A DNA stretch of 64,000 nt, taken from the NCBI GenBank assembly GCA_964019135.1, contig OZ025249.1, forward strand, positions 3,410,001 to 3,474,000, read 5' to 3'. Numbering within the stretch: the stretch's first letter is position 1; every line of letters starts with the position of its first letter. Source of the DNA: Arenicola marina (Eukaryota; Annelida; Polychaeta; Arenicolidae). Shown piece by piece: positions 37,882-48,899 of this stretch. The notes beneath the pieces were generated by a model. That model saw only the letters and a list, made by a program, of their open reading frames with translations, was not told the DNA's origin and made no database searches. Made by a program: the position numbers and the translations under genes.

Positions 37882-39000
37882 ATGGCGTCCTGCAGCTACT
37901 CCCCGACAGACATGGTGATCTTTACCCAGGACTACCTGCGCGGTATCACGGCTCCCAGGTCTAACACCATCGCCGTCTCGACCATACAGCTCTACGAGCA
38001 ATCTGTGAGCCCTGCCGTCACGGGGTGTTGCGGAATCAGCGCCCAGCCCAGGTCGGTCGGTAACCGTGGTGACACCCCTACAGCAGCCTCCCGTGGCTCG
38101 CTCTCACGGTCAGCATTCTTGCCAAGAGTGCAACGACTGCAGCGTAAAAACCCGGCGAAAGGCGAGAATAGCACAAACCAACACCTGAATCCAGACACGT
38201 ACCTGCTACACCCCCACGATTACAGTGAGTATCCTGCCAAAACAACACACCAGACGGTACACATGGCATCACACCAAGGCCCTCTTGCTGTCGCCTATTA
38301 CGGATCAGCCGCCTAATCTGTGGTCCTATACGCCTCATCCATGTAGCGGTTATCTATATAATCATTTCAATTCGGAGCTGTGGTCTGTGGCGTTATTCCT
38401 TATAAATACCCGTGTGTATTGTATTGTATAGTATTGTATTGCAAATAAAAATACAAACAATTGAAAATGCGACACATTTACTAAAATAAAAATCCTGTTG
38501 TTTTCATAGGGCTTGCGTTGAAGGCCGGGATGGTATCGCAGCGCTTCAAGCGGCGGGAACAGCAACAAAGCGCTAACGATTGGTACAGTAACTATGGCAA
38601 CCCAGCCGTCCAGCGTCGCCCGCCGAGTGACATAGGACTGATCGGGGCGGAAGTGCGTCGGTACCCACCCGGGGAGATACGCCATCTGCCCGACATGGCC
38701 GTTCGCTCGTGCCCCCTGCACTCCAAGCGATCGGTAGCCATAGCAACGCGACCGCCAAGAGATGTTTTTCGTTCAAGGTACGCGTATTCGTGCCGGTGGA
38801 CTTCTGACGTCACAGGTTTCCGGATCAGGGAGATCCCGCCGTGTCCCCAGCGAAGGGGGACCCCCGTGGACGATCCGGACCGACACACGTACGTCAGCGA
38901 GGTTCAGGATCAGGGGGAGAAGCCCCACTACGCCGCCGACCTCAGCGAACCAATGAGACTGCTTTACTTGCCGGATGGGTGTCACCAGCAGAGATACTGA
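37882..39000 (+). CDS. Candidate two-exon host gene, 277 aa, unknown function
   Basis: Exon 1 is 37,882-38,224 and exon 2 is 38,510-39,000. The ATG at 37,882 has A at -3 and G at +4; an in-frame ATG at 37,807 is an alternative. The 285-bp intron starts GTGAGT and ends TGTTGTTTTCATAG. Exon 1 leaves one base (phase 1) and exon 2 continues in frame through REQQQSANDWYSNYGN, RRPPSDIGLIG and RYPPGEIRHLPDM to a TGA. AATAAA follows at 39,425-39,430. The protein is basic and proline-rich, without visible signal peptide or membrane segment, and I do not recognise it. Two cautions apply. Exon 1's frame also runs unspliced to a stop at 38,316 with an AATAAA at 38,444-38,449, which would make a 144-aa single-exon gene. 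Exon 2 also contains X-box and CRE sites, so it may be a promoter. Confidence 0.35.
38588..38601 (+). promoter_or_regulatory. RFX X-box-like site (13/14)
   Basis: GTAACTATGGCAAC matches the RFX X-box consensus GTNRCCATRGYAAC at 13 of 14 positions. It lies in the candidate exon 2, so it may simply be coding sequence. Confidence 0.35.
38734..38747 (+). promoter_or_regulatory. RFX X-box-like site (14/14)
   Basis: GTAGCCATAGCAAC is a full match to GTNRCCATRGYAAC. RFX factors bind such sites in promoters of animal ciliary genes. It lies 58 bp before a perfect CRE palindrome. Confidence 0.4.
38805..38812. promoter_or_regulatory. CRE palindrome TGACGTCA
   Basis: A full CREB/ATF consensus palindrome in a CpG-rich stretch near two X-box-like sites. 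It overlaps the candidate exon 2 frame. Confidence 0.35.
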
Positions 39001-39686
39001 GTGTTGGCATGGAAACAGCAGTCATTGTAAAACACCCAACACTATATTTGGCGAACATCGCTATGTGTGGGGTAGCATTGATAGCCAGTCCCCGGTGACC
39101 AGGGGGAGTCACCTGCGACACTACATCAATACTGACATCTGGGGTCATTCTGATTAAGCGAAAGGAAGCGGTAGGGCGGGGGGGGGGGGGGTACATGCCA
39201 GTTTATCAATATTAATGATATTAATTACTTAATATAAATTTTGGTGATCAACCCACAGAAAAGAAGTAGTTGAATTTAATCTGGTGTTGATTGCGAGGAG
39301 GGTCCTTGTCTCTGGGCCTGCGGGCCATTACGGCCGGGGTGGCACCTTAATGTGTGGCCCAGCATCCAACAATCAACGCTAGGGAGACGCTATCTTTATA
39401 CATACAAACGGAAAATTATTTCTCAATAAACTGTTTTGTTCTCTATGCTATATTTGCATTGTCAGCGATACGTGAATGGATGATTAAAGTTGATAAGTAA
39501 GAGGGGGAAGACCTCACCTCACCAACTTTCTAACAATCCCCCCGCCTCCACTTTTTTTGCTAAACTTTATTTCACAAATCGTGTGTCACATTTGCAAAAT
39601 ATATTCATTTCAAAATACACAGAAATACGCTACTTAAGTGATACTTGTCAAAAGAGAAATATTATCAAATCGTCTCTAAGAAATAA
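39001..39686. other. Possible 3' UTR and intergenic sequence
   Basis: Follows the candidate gene's stop. Contains an 11-13-base G run near 39,180 and AATAAA at 39,425-39,430. No other gene is seen. Confidence 0.35.
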
Positions 39687-40046
39687 CTGACTATATACGG
39701 CGTAGTCTGTCACTAACTGACTCTATACGGCGTAGTATGTCACTAACTGACTATATACGGCGTAGTCTGTCACTAACTGACTCTATACGGCGTAGTATGT
39801 CACTAACTGACTATATACGGCGTAGTATGTCACTAACTGACTCTATACGGCGTAGTGTGTCACTAACTGACTATATACGGCGTAGTGTGTCACTAACTGA
39901 CTATATACGGCGTAGTATGTCACTAACTGACTCTATACGGCGTAGTGTGTCACTAACTGACTATATACGGCGTAGTATGTCACTAACTGACTCTATACGG
40001 CGTAGTATGTCACTAACTGACTCTATACGGCGTAGTATGTCACTAA
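39687..40046. repeat. 30-bp minisatellite (12 copies)
   Basis: Twelve near-identical 30-bp units with CTATATACGGCGTAGT and GTCACTAACTGA. CTATATACGG and CTCTATACGG versions largely alternate, giving a partial 60-bp higher-order period. The 30-bp length keeps one frame open (SLTDYIRRSM), an artefact. Confidence 0.96.
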
Positions 40047-40249
40047 TATCGTTCCACTTTAAGAAATTGTAGAGAGTGGCATTGGTTAATAGTTCGTTCC
40101 GGAAAAAAAATAAGGAATGAACTGTGACAGTTGGCACAGTCTTGGTGGGCATGCAATAACCATCTTTGCATTGGATAAATGCTGTTACGGGTATGGCTCA
40201 CAGCTGCGTTTTCAACACCAATAGTAATTTATGTCAAATCTTAATTGAT

Positions 40250-42198
40250 ATTAAGAATAATCTATATTTGTCAAATGTGTTATGTTTAGTGGCCTATCAA
40301 TTTGGCGAGGAATTTGTCAGATATATTCAAATATTATACAAAAATTCTGAAAGTTGCGTAACTAATAATGGTAGTATATCCACTTTTTTAAAACTGAGCA
40401 GAGGCTGTCGTCAAGGAGACCCAGTATCACCATATTTATTTATTTTGGCAATAGAACCATTAGCACAACTTATAAAGCAAAATAAAGATATTAAAGGCAT
40501 TACAATTGGAAATGACTACTATGTACTCGGGCAATATGCAGATGATACATTTTTACTCCTAAACGGAGAGGAGTCTTCATTAAGAGCTGCGCTAAAAGCA
40601 TTTAGACTTTTTCAATTAGTCTCAGGCTTAAAGATTAACTTGGATAAAACACATGCTGTATGGATAGGAAATAAGGCTAGGTCAGTAGAACAGCTATGTC
40701 CGGAATATCATCTACATTGGACTGATAATTTTAAGCTTCTAGGAATATATTTTAATGCAGAATTAAAGCGAATGGTCGAAATAAACCTCGAGGCAAAAGA
40801 GATAGAAATTTATCAAATATTAAGAAGGTATAAATCCAAAGCGCTATCGCTCATAGGTAAGGTCACTGTAATTAAGACTTTACTAATCCCGAAGCTTATT
40901 CATTTTCTTTCAGTGTTACCTATAACGAATAAAATTGAAGGGAAACTTCAGCGAATGATAAATGGTTTTCTATGGGATGGTAAACGGGCTAAAATATCTT
41001 CTCTTATATTAGCGCAGGAATATTCCAACGGGGGGTTAAAGTGTACCCATGTTCCTAGTTTAATTAAAGCGTTAAAAGCTGTTTGGGTAAATAGAATGCA
41101 TAATTCATGTGAAGACCCCTGCTGGTTAACACTTGCGAGATATATTTTAGTCGAAAAAAACGTGGAACTCATATGGAGACTAGACCAATTGTCATTGCAA
41201 ACCTACTTAAAAGATATTAAGAGCATCTTCTGGAAAAAGTATTGTACGTCTGGAGTATTTTTCAGAAAAAGATATATACACCAGGCAATGAATTACATTA
41301 CACCTTTTGGAATGCCTGGTACATAAAAAATCCCAATCTGCAAAAATTGAAACAGATATTGATACAAAATAAATGTGTATTGATTCAAGATCTCCTTGTA
41401 ACGAATAAATTTATTTCCTATGACAATTTTAAAGCAAAATATAATTCTACTATTAACTATTTAGACTACCTCTATCTAGTAAGAGTAGTAAAAGAACATT
41501 GGTCGCTAGAAAACATTTGTAGTAATAGCAGAGGGGTAAAAATGGATCCATTAAATGGCTTTTATATTAGCAAGAAAGCATGCAATTGTGTTTATATGAC
41601 TTTGATAGAGGATGGCTCGCTGATGAATAAGAGAAAACTGAGATGGAATAACATATTAGAAGTAGATGATTTAAATGTTAACTGGACGGAAATCTATACT
41701 AGAACATTTAAAACTACATCAGATAGGAAATACAATGCATTTCAATATAAAATTTTGCAACTAATCTTGCCCACAAATCACCAGCTCTATCAATGGGGTA
41801 TAACTGAGACGGATCTTTGCCCTCTGTGTAAAACTGACACGGAAACAATAGAACATTTATTTTGGTCATGTGGGGAAACCCGGATGCTTTGGCAGCTAGT
41901 GAAATATTGTTTATGGCCCTTTTTAGATATTACAAGCTATCTATCGATGGAAAACATTCTTTTAGGCGTGACAGATGCAAAATATCAATTGATTGATCAA
42001 ATATTCCTTACCTTTAAGAAATATATTTATAAGACACGATGTTTGGGTGATAAGTTGAATGTAAAGCAAGGGTTTCGTATGTTGAAACAGTTATACGCTG
42101 TAGAATATTATATAAGCGAAAGAACCCCTGGTGGAAAACGAAGCCAAATGTATAAGTTAAAATGGGAGGGTCTTGAAAAGTTTTTTGCCACTGTATGA
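40250..42198 (+). pseudogene. LINE ORF2 remnant (RT + C-terminal zinc region), frameshifted
   Basis: The first open segment (to 41,326) carries RT motifs in order: GCRQGDPVSPYLFILAIEPL, then GQYADDTFLLL with the catalytic YADD, then SGLKINLDKT and FKLLGIYF. The endonuclease, the RT fingers and the first catalytic Asp motif are missing through truncation. The frame shifts near 41,238, where the alignment with the second LINE (NPFWRDVFDAWRSY against SIFWKK-VLYVWSIF) moves to the frame that runs 41,242-42,198. That segment ends in the zinc-binding tail CPLCKTDTETIEHLFWSC. The product would not be active. Codon use is AT-rich compared with the surrounding DNA. Confidence 0.88.
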
Positions 42199-42373
42199 CC
42201 GGAGGTGTTGCTATTTTTTGCAGGTTGAAAAAAACAACATATCCTATAGATCTCTTTTGGGGTACTGTATAATGTTTTGGGGGTGTGCTGCTCGTTTATC
42301 GTGTACTGTATACTGTCTGTTCTGTGCCTTGATGAAATAAAGAATTATATTTTTAGAAAAAAAAAAAAAAAAA
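40250..42373 (+). mobile_element. L1/Tx1-like LINE, 5'-truncated, with poly(A) tail
   Basis: Begins inside the reverse transcriptase domain and runs to AATAAA at 42,336-42,341 and a 17-A tail at 42,357-42,373, the normal product of incomplete target-primed reverse transcription. The left edge is placed where similarity to the second LINE in the window begins, about 200 bp right of the 30-bp minisatellite. I could not find a matching target-site duplication around the tail. Confidence 0.85.
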
Positions 42374-43001
42374 TTAGTGGTGAAAACTCTCACCAGAGGG
42401 TAGCACGTGACGATCGATGGGTTGGTGCAGACTCACAATGTTCACAATACTCATTAACCGAGCCAAATTAGACGGGAATCGACACTCATCAAGTCAAATT
42501 GGCGCCTTTGTGCGTTCGTTGAGCTAGCTGTTTGCCTCAAGTCCCTGGCTAACAATACTAACAGTACTTGTCAAGCTTTTTATCTAGTCCTTCAGTCGGC
42601 CGATGACACCGCCGAGTCTCCGCCGATGGTGCTCGCTGGCCAAGAGGGGTGTCGCTGTGTCCTTGTGGCCGTAAATTAGTGTCAGACCGAGGCTTCCACG
42701 AGGAGTGAGACAGTCTGGAGAGGGGTGAGCTGACGCTAAAGTGTTCGTGCCACGCCAAAACAACTTCAGCTCAGAGCTACAATATTGTGATTGTTTCCGT
42801 ATAGACATTGTGCATATGTCAGTGTGTTTATAGACGCCCTCTCAAAGCCCCTCCTCACCTCATCAAGCATAATATTGAAATTGTTGTCACGATGATATGC
42901 TATTATTTCGTCATTAATTGTAAAATATTTTCCGTTGGTGGCAGTTTCCACGTTAGTTATCTTGAAGTTACTCCAGTGAGTGATGTAAATTGCTGTAATA
43001 T
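42374..43001. other. Spacer between two LINEs
   Basis: Begins right after the first LINE's tail with TGGTGA...TCACCA, a 6-bp inverted repeat. The part next to 43,002 may be 5' UTR of the second LINE. No ORF1 (RNA-binding protein) is recognisable. Confidence 0.4.
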
Positions 43002-46000
43002 ATGGCTAGTAGCATCCATGACTTGACTGTTTGTAGTATAAATGTTAGAGGCATAGGTTCCAGGTTAAAACGATTTGATGTATTATCATGGCTTAAGGAA
43101 AAAAAGTTTTCTATATATTGCCTGCAAGATGTTCACTTAGGGGCACAGTTGTCAGACCCTCTGCAGGACCTGTGGACATCTTCATGCGTCTTAAATTCAC
43201 CTTCATCACAATCGCGCGGTGTTATGATCTTAATGCCTAGAGATGTGGACCATATTGTGCATCAGCAACATATGGATGCAAATGGTAATTTGTTGATTTT
43301 GGATGTTACAGTTTGTGAATTTAGGCTTACGCTGGTTACTTTATATGGTCCAAATAACGACTCCCCTGACTTTTATGCTAATTTGCAGACGAAAATCGAA
43401 GAATTTGGTAATGCGAGTGTCATTATATGTGGAGACTGGAATTTGGTATTGAATTTTAAATTAGATGCTCGTGGTTATAAACGAGAGAATAACGTGAAGG
43501 CAAGGCAGAAGGTGTTGAACCTGTGTGAAAGCTTAGATCTTGTTGACTACTGGCGCATAAACCATCCACAGATGCTTCGATATACGTGGACCAATCAACA
43601 ACGTAAGACTCAGAGGGCGCGCTTAGATTTTTTCCTGATAACATCTGATTTAGTCACTCTGGCACAGGATGCCGGTATTCAGCCGGGCTACCGTACAGAC
43701 CACTCTTTAGTAACGCTTAAAATTAATTTTAAGCCAATTACAAGAGGAAAAGGATTGTGGAAGTTTAATACTTCATTGCTGCATGATCCGGTATATGTAA
43801 CTCTTGTAAAAGAATGTATTCGTGATTTAGAACTGCAATATGGTGTAAATCATAATTCGGAAAACTTAGTTGAAGATAAAATTAACGATCAACTATTTTG
43901 GGAAATGATAAAATTAAAAATAAGGGGGAAAACGATAAGCTATAGTGTGTATAAAAAGAGACAGTATCGAAAGGAGGAAGAAAAAACTGAACAACGCCTT
44001 GCGGAATTAGAACGGGACTCGGAGTACAATCCTACTATTACAGATGAAATAACAACTTTAAAGGATAAACTACAAGAACTTAGACTGCCTCAAGCACGAG
44101 GAGCTTTGTTAAGAGCAAGGGCAAAATACTATGAAGAGGGGGAGAAACCCACTCGATATTTTTGTAGCTTGGAAAAGAAAAACTATATTAGCAGACAAAT
44201 TAATAGACTTTTAGTAGACGGTAAAGAAATTGAAGAACAAGACGAAATTCTTAAGGAACAAATGAAATTTTATAAAAATCTCTATGCAGAGCAGAATAAA
44301 CACGGAGGCAACTATGAAATGTTTCTGAATCCCGGACATATAATACAATTAAATGTCCCTGAGGTTGAAGAATGTGAAGCCTCACTTAATCTTAATGAGT
44401 TGTTGCTAGTTCTCAAAAATATGAAGAATAATAAATCACCCGGAAATGACGGATTTCCTGCAGACTTCTATAAGTTTTTTTGGAAAGACCTAGGGCGTTA
44501 TCTTTTGCGTAGCCTTTTATATGCAATAAAATCTAAATCACTATCAGTTACACAAAGTCAGGGTGTATCAACCTGCATTCCGAAAGGTGATAAGAAAAGA
44601 GAAATTTTGAAGAATTGGAGACCAATAACTCTGTTAAATGCAGATTATAAACTGTTGTCAGGTGTCTTTGCAAGACGTTTAAAAGCCTCACTGTCCAGAG
44701 TAATAAGTAAAGATCAAAAAGGTTTTTTGAAGGGCCGATACATTGGAGAAAATAATCGATTGATTTATGATATCATGCACTATCTTATCCAACAAAATAA
44801 AACTGGAACATTGCTTCTTTTGGATTTCGAAAAGGCCTTTGATACTCTTAGTTGGAAATATATTACTAATGTGCTCCACAGTTATAATTTTGGTAGTCAA
44901 TTTATACAAAATGTCAATTTATTATATAAAGGAGCAAGCTCCTGTGTTATTAATAATGGACACTGCTCACAATATTTTAGTATGGGAAGAGGATGCAGAC
45001 AGGGAGACCCTCTGTCCCCTTATATGTTTATTTTAGCCATAGAACCGCTGGCAATGGCAATAAAAAGTGATCCCGACATAAAGGGCATTGTGATTGGTGG
45101 ACGGGAGTACAAAATAGGGCAATATGCCGACGATACTTTTATGTTTCTTGATGATTCGGAAGGTTTGCTCAGAAGAACATTTTATGTGTTAAGGGAGTTT
45201 GGAATTTGTTCCGGACTATGTATAAATGTTGAGAAGACAAAAGGGATCCAACTTGGCTGCAAAGTAAACAGTCCGTGTATAATATGCCCTGATATTGCGA
45301 TAACCTGGGAAGATGAATTTAAATTGCTTGGCAAATGGAACAGATCAAATCTATCAATTATGGAAAAAAACTACAAGAGGTACAGAATATATTGAATGTT
45401 TATAGAAAACGAAAGCTGTCGTTACGTGGAAAAATCACTGTTGTAAAAACTATGGCAATACCTAAGTTAATTGACATCATGTCGGTCTTACCGTCCCCGG
45501 GAAAATGTGTTATAGACAAATTAAATGGTATGATACGAGATTTTATTTGGAATTCTGGTACGGCCAAAGTGGCTTTAAATCAATTGGTTCAGTCAGAATC
45601 CGACGGTGGGCTCAACCTGACTCACATTCCGACTCTCTGCCAGTCGCTAAAGATAACCTGGATCAAGCGGCTTATAACCTCAACTGGGGCATGGCAGGAC
45701 CTTTTTGCTGGTACTATATGTAGAAATATAAAGTTATGCTGGGAACTTGACCCGTCTTCCTTGCAGTACTTGTCAAAATCTATCAGTAACCCTTTTTGGC
45801 GCGATGTATTTGACGCATGGCGGTCATATGTTATACATGCAAAAATGGAAGATGTTAGAAGTTATCCTCTGTGGAATACATATTTCTTGACTGACAAAAA
45901 TCTTTCGTCTAGAAAAAATGAATTCATATCTAAAGGTGTTGTTTATTATAATGATGTTATTGATACCAATGGGACGCCACTGGGTTGGCAAGACTTTTGT

Positions 46001-46768
46001 AATATTTATGAAATAAGTATTAACTTTCTAGACTTTTTTACTCTTATTCACTCAATTCCGAGAGCATGGAAATGTGAAAGTGAGCGACTTGGTACCAAAC
46101 TTGTAAGTGTGGTAGCACCAGGGCTATGTGTTTTGTCGAGCAATGACAACGTATGTAACGCAGTAGATAAGTTTTTAGTTAAGAAACTGCTATCATCGGG
46201 AAAGCATGAACTTAAATGGTCAGTCTCACTAAATATCAATTTCTCGGAAAACGAATGGAAACAGATTTATTTGCTTGCAAAAACGACAACAGTCGACGAA
46301 CGGTTAAGAAGTTTTCAATATAAAGTTATTTGCCAATTTATAACAACCAACGTGTTTTTAAAACGATGTAAAATAAAGAGTGAGGACACCTGTACCTTTT
46401 GTAAAGCCGCGTCTGAGTCAATCGAGCATCTGTTTTACCATTGTCCCATTGTTAGTCAATTTTGGAATTCTTTTGTTAATTGGGTCGAAGGTAACTCAAA
46501 TATAGAGATCAGCTCAAGGTTCTCACTCTCGGTTGTTTTGTTCGGCATAAAGAACTCAGAAAAAGACCGTTTATTAAACCATCTTATACTACTGGCTAAG
46601 AAATATATTTTTTCGTGCAAGTGTAGAGAGGTTTCTCCTTGTATGCGGGATATCCCAAGATTAATAAAATATTACTATCAAATCGAAAAACATATAGTAG
46701 ACCATAACGAACATTTTAGTAAAACCTTATTTGTAAACAAATGGAATTGTATAATTTCAGCTTTTTGA
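43002..46768 (+). mobile_element. L1/Tx1-like LINE, nearly complete ORF2
   Basis: Holds a complete endonuclease-reverse transcriptase-zinc region on the plus strand, in the same orientation as the LINE 628 bp upstream but of a different family (diverged RT sequence, unrelated 3' UTR). No poly(A) tail is seen after the stop at 46,768, so the 3' end is either lost or lies in the unrecognised sequence beyond. No ORF1 precedes it, so the 5' part is also incomplete or absent. Confidence 0.8.
43002..46768 (+). pseudogene. LINE ORF2: EEP endonuclease + reverse transcriptase, one frameshift
   Basis: Residues 9-240 form an EEP endonuclease: N14, LQDVH (D43 where most relatives have Glu), TLYGPNND, GDWN (D145, N147), RLDFFLI (D209) and TDH (D233, H234). 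Residues about 460-790 form the reverse transcriptase: NKSPGNDGFPADFY, IPKGDK...NWRPITLLNADYK, GFLKGRYIGEN, LLLLDFEKAFD, GCRQGDPLSPYMFILAIEPL and QYADDTFMFLDD (YADD 708-711). After FKLLG (about 45,333) a small indel breaks the frame. Coding resumes near 45,335 and runs to 46,768, ending in CTFCKAASESIEHLFYHC. The element would nick target DNA and copy its RNA there. Only this lesion prevents a ~1,250-residue product. Confidence 0.88.
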
Positions 46769-47879
46769 ACTTTCAAAACTACCAGCTCTTGCTTTTTGTA
46801 TTGTACTTTTCTAGTATTGGATCTTTTTGTAGGGTATCTTCAGCTCATCTTCAGCTCATATTAATCTTCTGTGTTTCCACGCTTATATTATCGAGCTGTA
46901 ACGCCCCAAATAGTAGAAGGGCATACTTTTTCCACTTGTTTTTCTCACCTACCGATTTAAACTTCTGCGAGCGAGGAAAGTGACGTCAAAGGGGAATACA
47001 AACGCATGTGCTTTTATATTGAGACTCAGATTCTCTCTGCTCATTGGCTTGAACTCAACACTCAACCATAAAAACTAGACCGTCAAGCACAGCTTGAGAA
47101 GGAAGACGAAAATGGCGGTTGTGGAACCATCGCGCCTCTGTACTGTGTACATACAATATCGAACGAGGCCTAGGTCTAACCATTTAAACTGTCAGTCATT
47201 TGGCGTATCGAGGTTTTATTATGTGTTTGGACATGTCCATGTTTTAAATGCAGGGAATTAATTAGCAATGGTGTGGTACAAATGGCCTTCCCGTGAGCAT
47301 ATTACGGCTTAGTCATACTGAAGGAGTTCCATCATGGCTTTCTGATATCGTGTACATGGGAGTACGATGGTGTTTTAAGTATCGGTGGGGATATGTTTCG
47401 TTGTGATGTTAGTCGGTCTCAAGATAGAGATGGGTGGATGGAGTGCTTCGGTCGAGCCTATCGCAGAAAGAGTACAGGATTTCTCGTAAAACGTTACTGA
47501 TCGCGGGCAATACTGACTTGTAGGCCGAAATGTCACGGCGACAGTTTTTTGGCCATGTTAAAGTTATGCAATTGTTTTTTTCAAACTACGGGTTCGATTG
47601 GTATTTGTGGCGTGTAATGAAAGATGGTGTGTCGATTATATGACCTGTCATAATCAGTTCGCATTGAGTATTAACACAAATGTGCGAGGTGTCTAGTTTA
47701 GACAGTTACGATTGACATGCTCATGCATTGAAGTAAAGAACAAACCCAGTTGCAGAATAATCATAGATATAATAGTCATAAGAATAATAGTGATACATAA
47801 TACATGGTACATTTCTGGAGCATGGTATACTTGACGGCCGTCATTTAATATGTGTTTTAAGTAAAGCAGGTCAATAGGT
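46769..47879. other. Unique sequence after the LINE, with a promoter-like cluster
   Basis: About 1.1 kb of unique sequence. The promoter-like elements at 46,981-47,118 are listed separately. A short frame (49 codons) starts at the ATG in the YY1-like motif but has no recognisable identity. Confidence 0.4.
46981..47118 (+). promoter_or_regulatory. Candidate RNA polymerase II promoter
   Basis: In order: TGACGTCA (CRE, 46,981-46,988), inverted CCAAT box ATTGG (47,043-47,047), TATA-like CATAAAAA (about 47,066-47,073), then AAAATGGCGGTT about 45 bp later, which matches the YY1 initiator-region motif. Spacing fits a core promoter firing to the right with a start near 47,095-47,105. No transcript is known, and the downstream sequence is mostly repeats. 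Confidence 0.3.
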
Positions 47880-48830
47880 CATGCGGGGTTTATGACCGAA
47901 TACGTCGGCAGGTCGTCTTGGCTGCTACAGCTCTTTGGATCAGGCGGGGGTTGTGACCCAATGCTTTGGTAGATGATCTTCGCCGCTGGAGTTATTTGGG
48001 GCACGCAGCCAATACAGTTCGTTGGGTGACGCACTGTTTGTTACCCAATACTTGGGTAGGTTGTCTTGGCTGCTCGAGTTTGCTAGAATCCAGGCAGTGT
48101 TTTTGACTTAACACTTGGCTAGGTTGTCGTGGCCGCTGCAGATGTTTGGATCAGGCGATGCTGGAGACCCAATACTTGGCTAGGTCGTTTTGACTCATAC
48201 AGTTCTTTGGGTCACGCAGTGTTGGTGACCCAATACTTGGCTAGGTCGTCTTGACTGGTACAGTTCTTTGGGTCATGCATTGTTTGTGACCCAATACTTG
48301 GGTAAGTCGTCTTGACTGGTACAGTTCTTGGGTCATGCATTGTTTGTGACCCAATACTTGGGTAGGTCGTCTTGACTGGTACAGTGCTTTGGGTCACGCA
48401 GTGTTTGTGACCCAGTAGTGCGGTAGGTCGTCTTGGTAGCTATAGTAGGTCGTTGTGGCCGCTGCCGATGTTTAGATCAGGCGATGCTCGTGACCCAATA
48501 CGGCGGTAGGACGTCTTGGCTCACCTAGTGTTTGTGATACTGCAGGTCTTCTTGACTGCTACAGTTCTTTGGGGCACTTCGTATTTGTGACCCCCTGCTT
48601 GGGTAGGTTGTCTTGACTATACTTCTTTGGATCACGCAATGTTGTGATCCAATACTTCAATAGGTCGTCTTGGCTGCTAGAGTTTGGTTCACGCAGTGTT
48701 CAAGACCCAACACTGCGGTAGGTGTTCTTAGCCGCTAGATTTCTGCGGATCAGGGGATGCTTGTGATGCGAAACGGCCGAAGATCGTCTCAAGTGGCAGA
48801 TAACGTTATTGGGGTCGCGTAGTTCGCGCG
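47880..48830. repeat. Degenerate ~61-bp tandem repeat with GGGTCAC/GTGACCC palindromes
   Basis: About 13-15 imperfect units. The best-preserved copies (48,185-48,420) are 60-61 bp and contain TTGTGACCCAATACTTGGGT, AGGTCGTCTTGACTGGTACA and GTTCTTTGGGTCACGCAGTG. GGGTCAC and GTGACCC face each other across about 9 bp, so each unit can form a hairpin. Outer units are strongly decayed. Confidence 0.85.
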
Positions 48831-48899
48831 ACCAAACATGGGCCTGACGTATTTATGGGCTATGGACTGCGCTATTGACTGACTGCGCCTAACTATATC

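Noticed and set aside
38518..39000. Stand-alone gene starting at 38,518
   Set aside because: No ATG at that position and the frame continues smoothly into a splice acceptor, so if real it is a downstream exon.
39737..40072. SLTDYIRRSM-repeat protein
   Set aside because: 30-bp minisatellite read in its only open frame.
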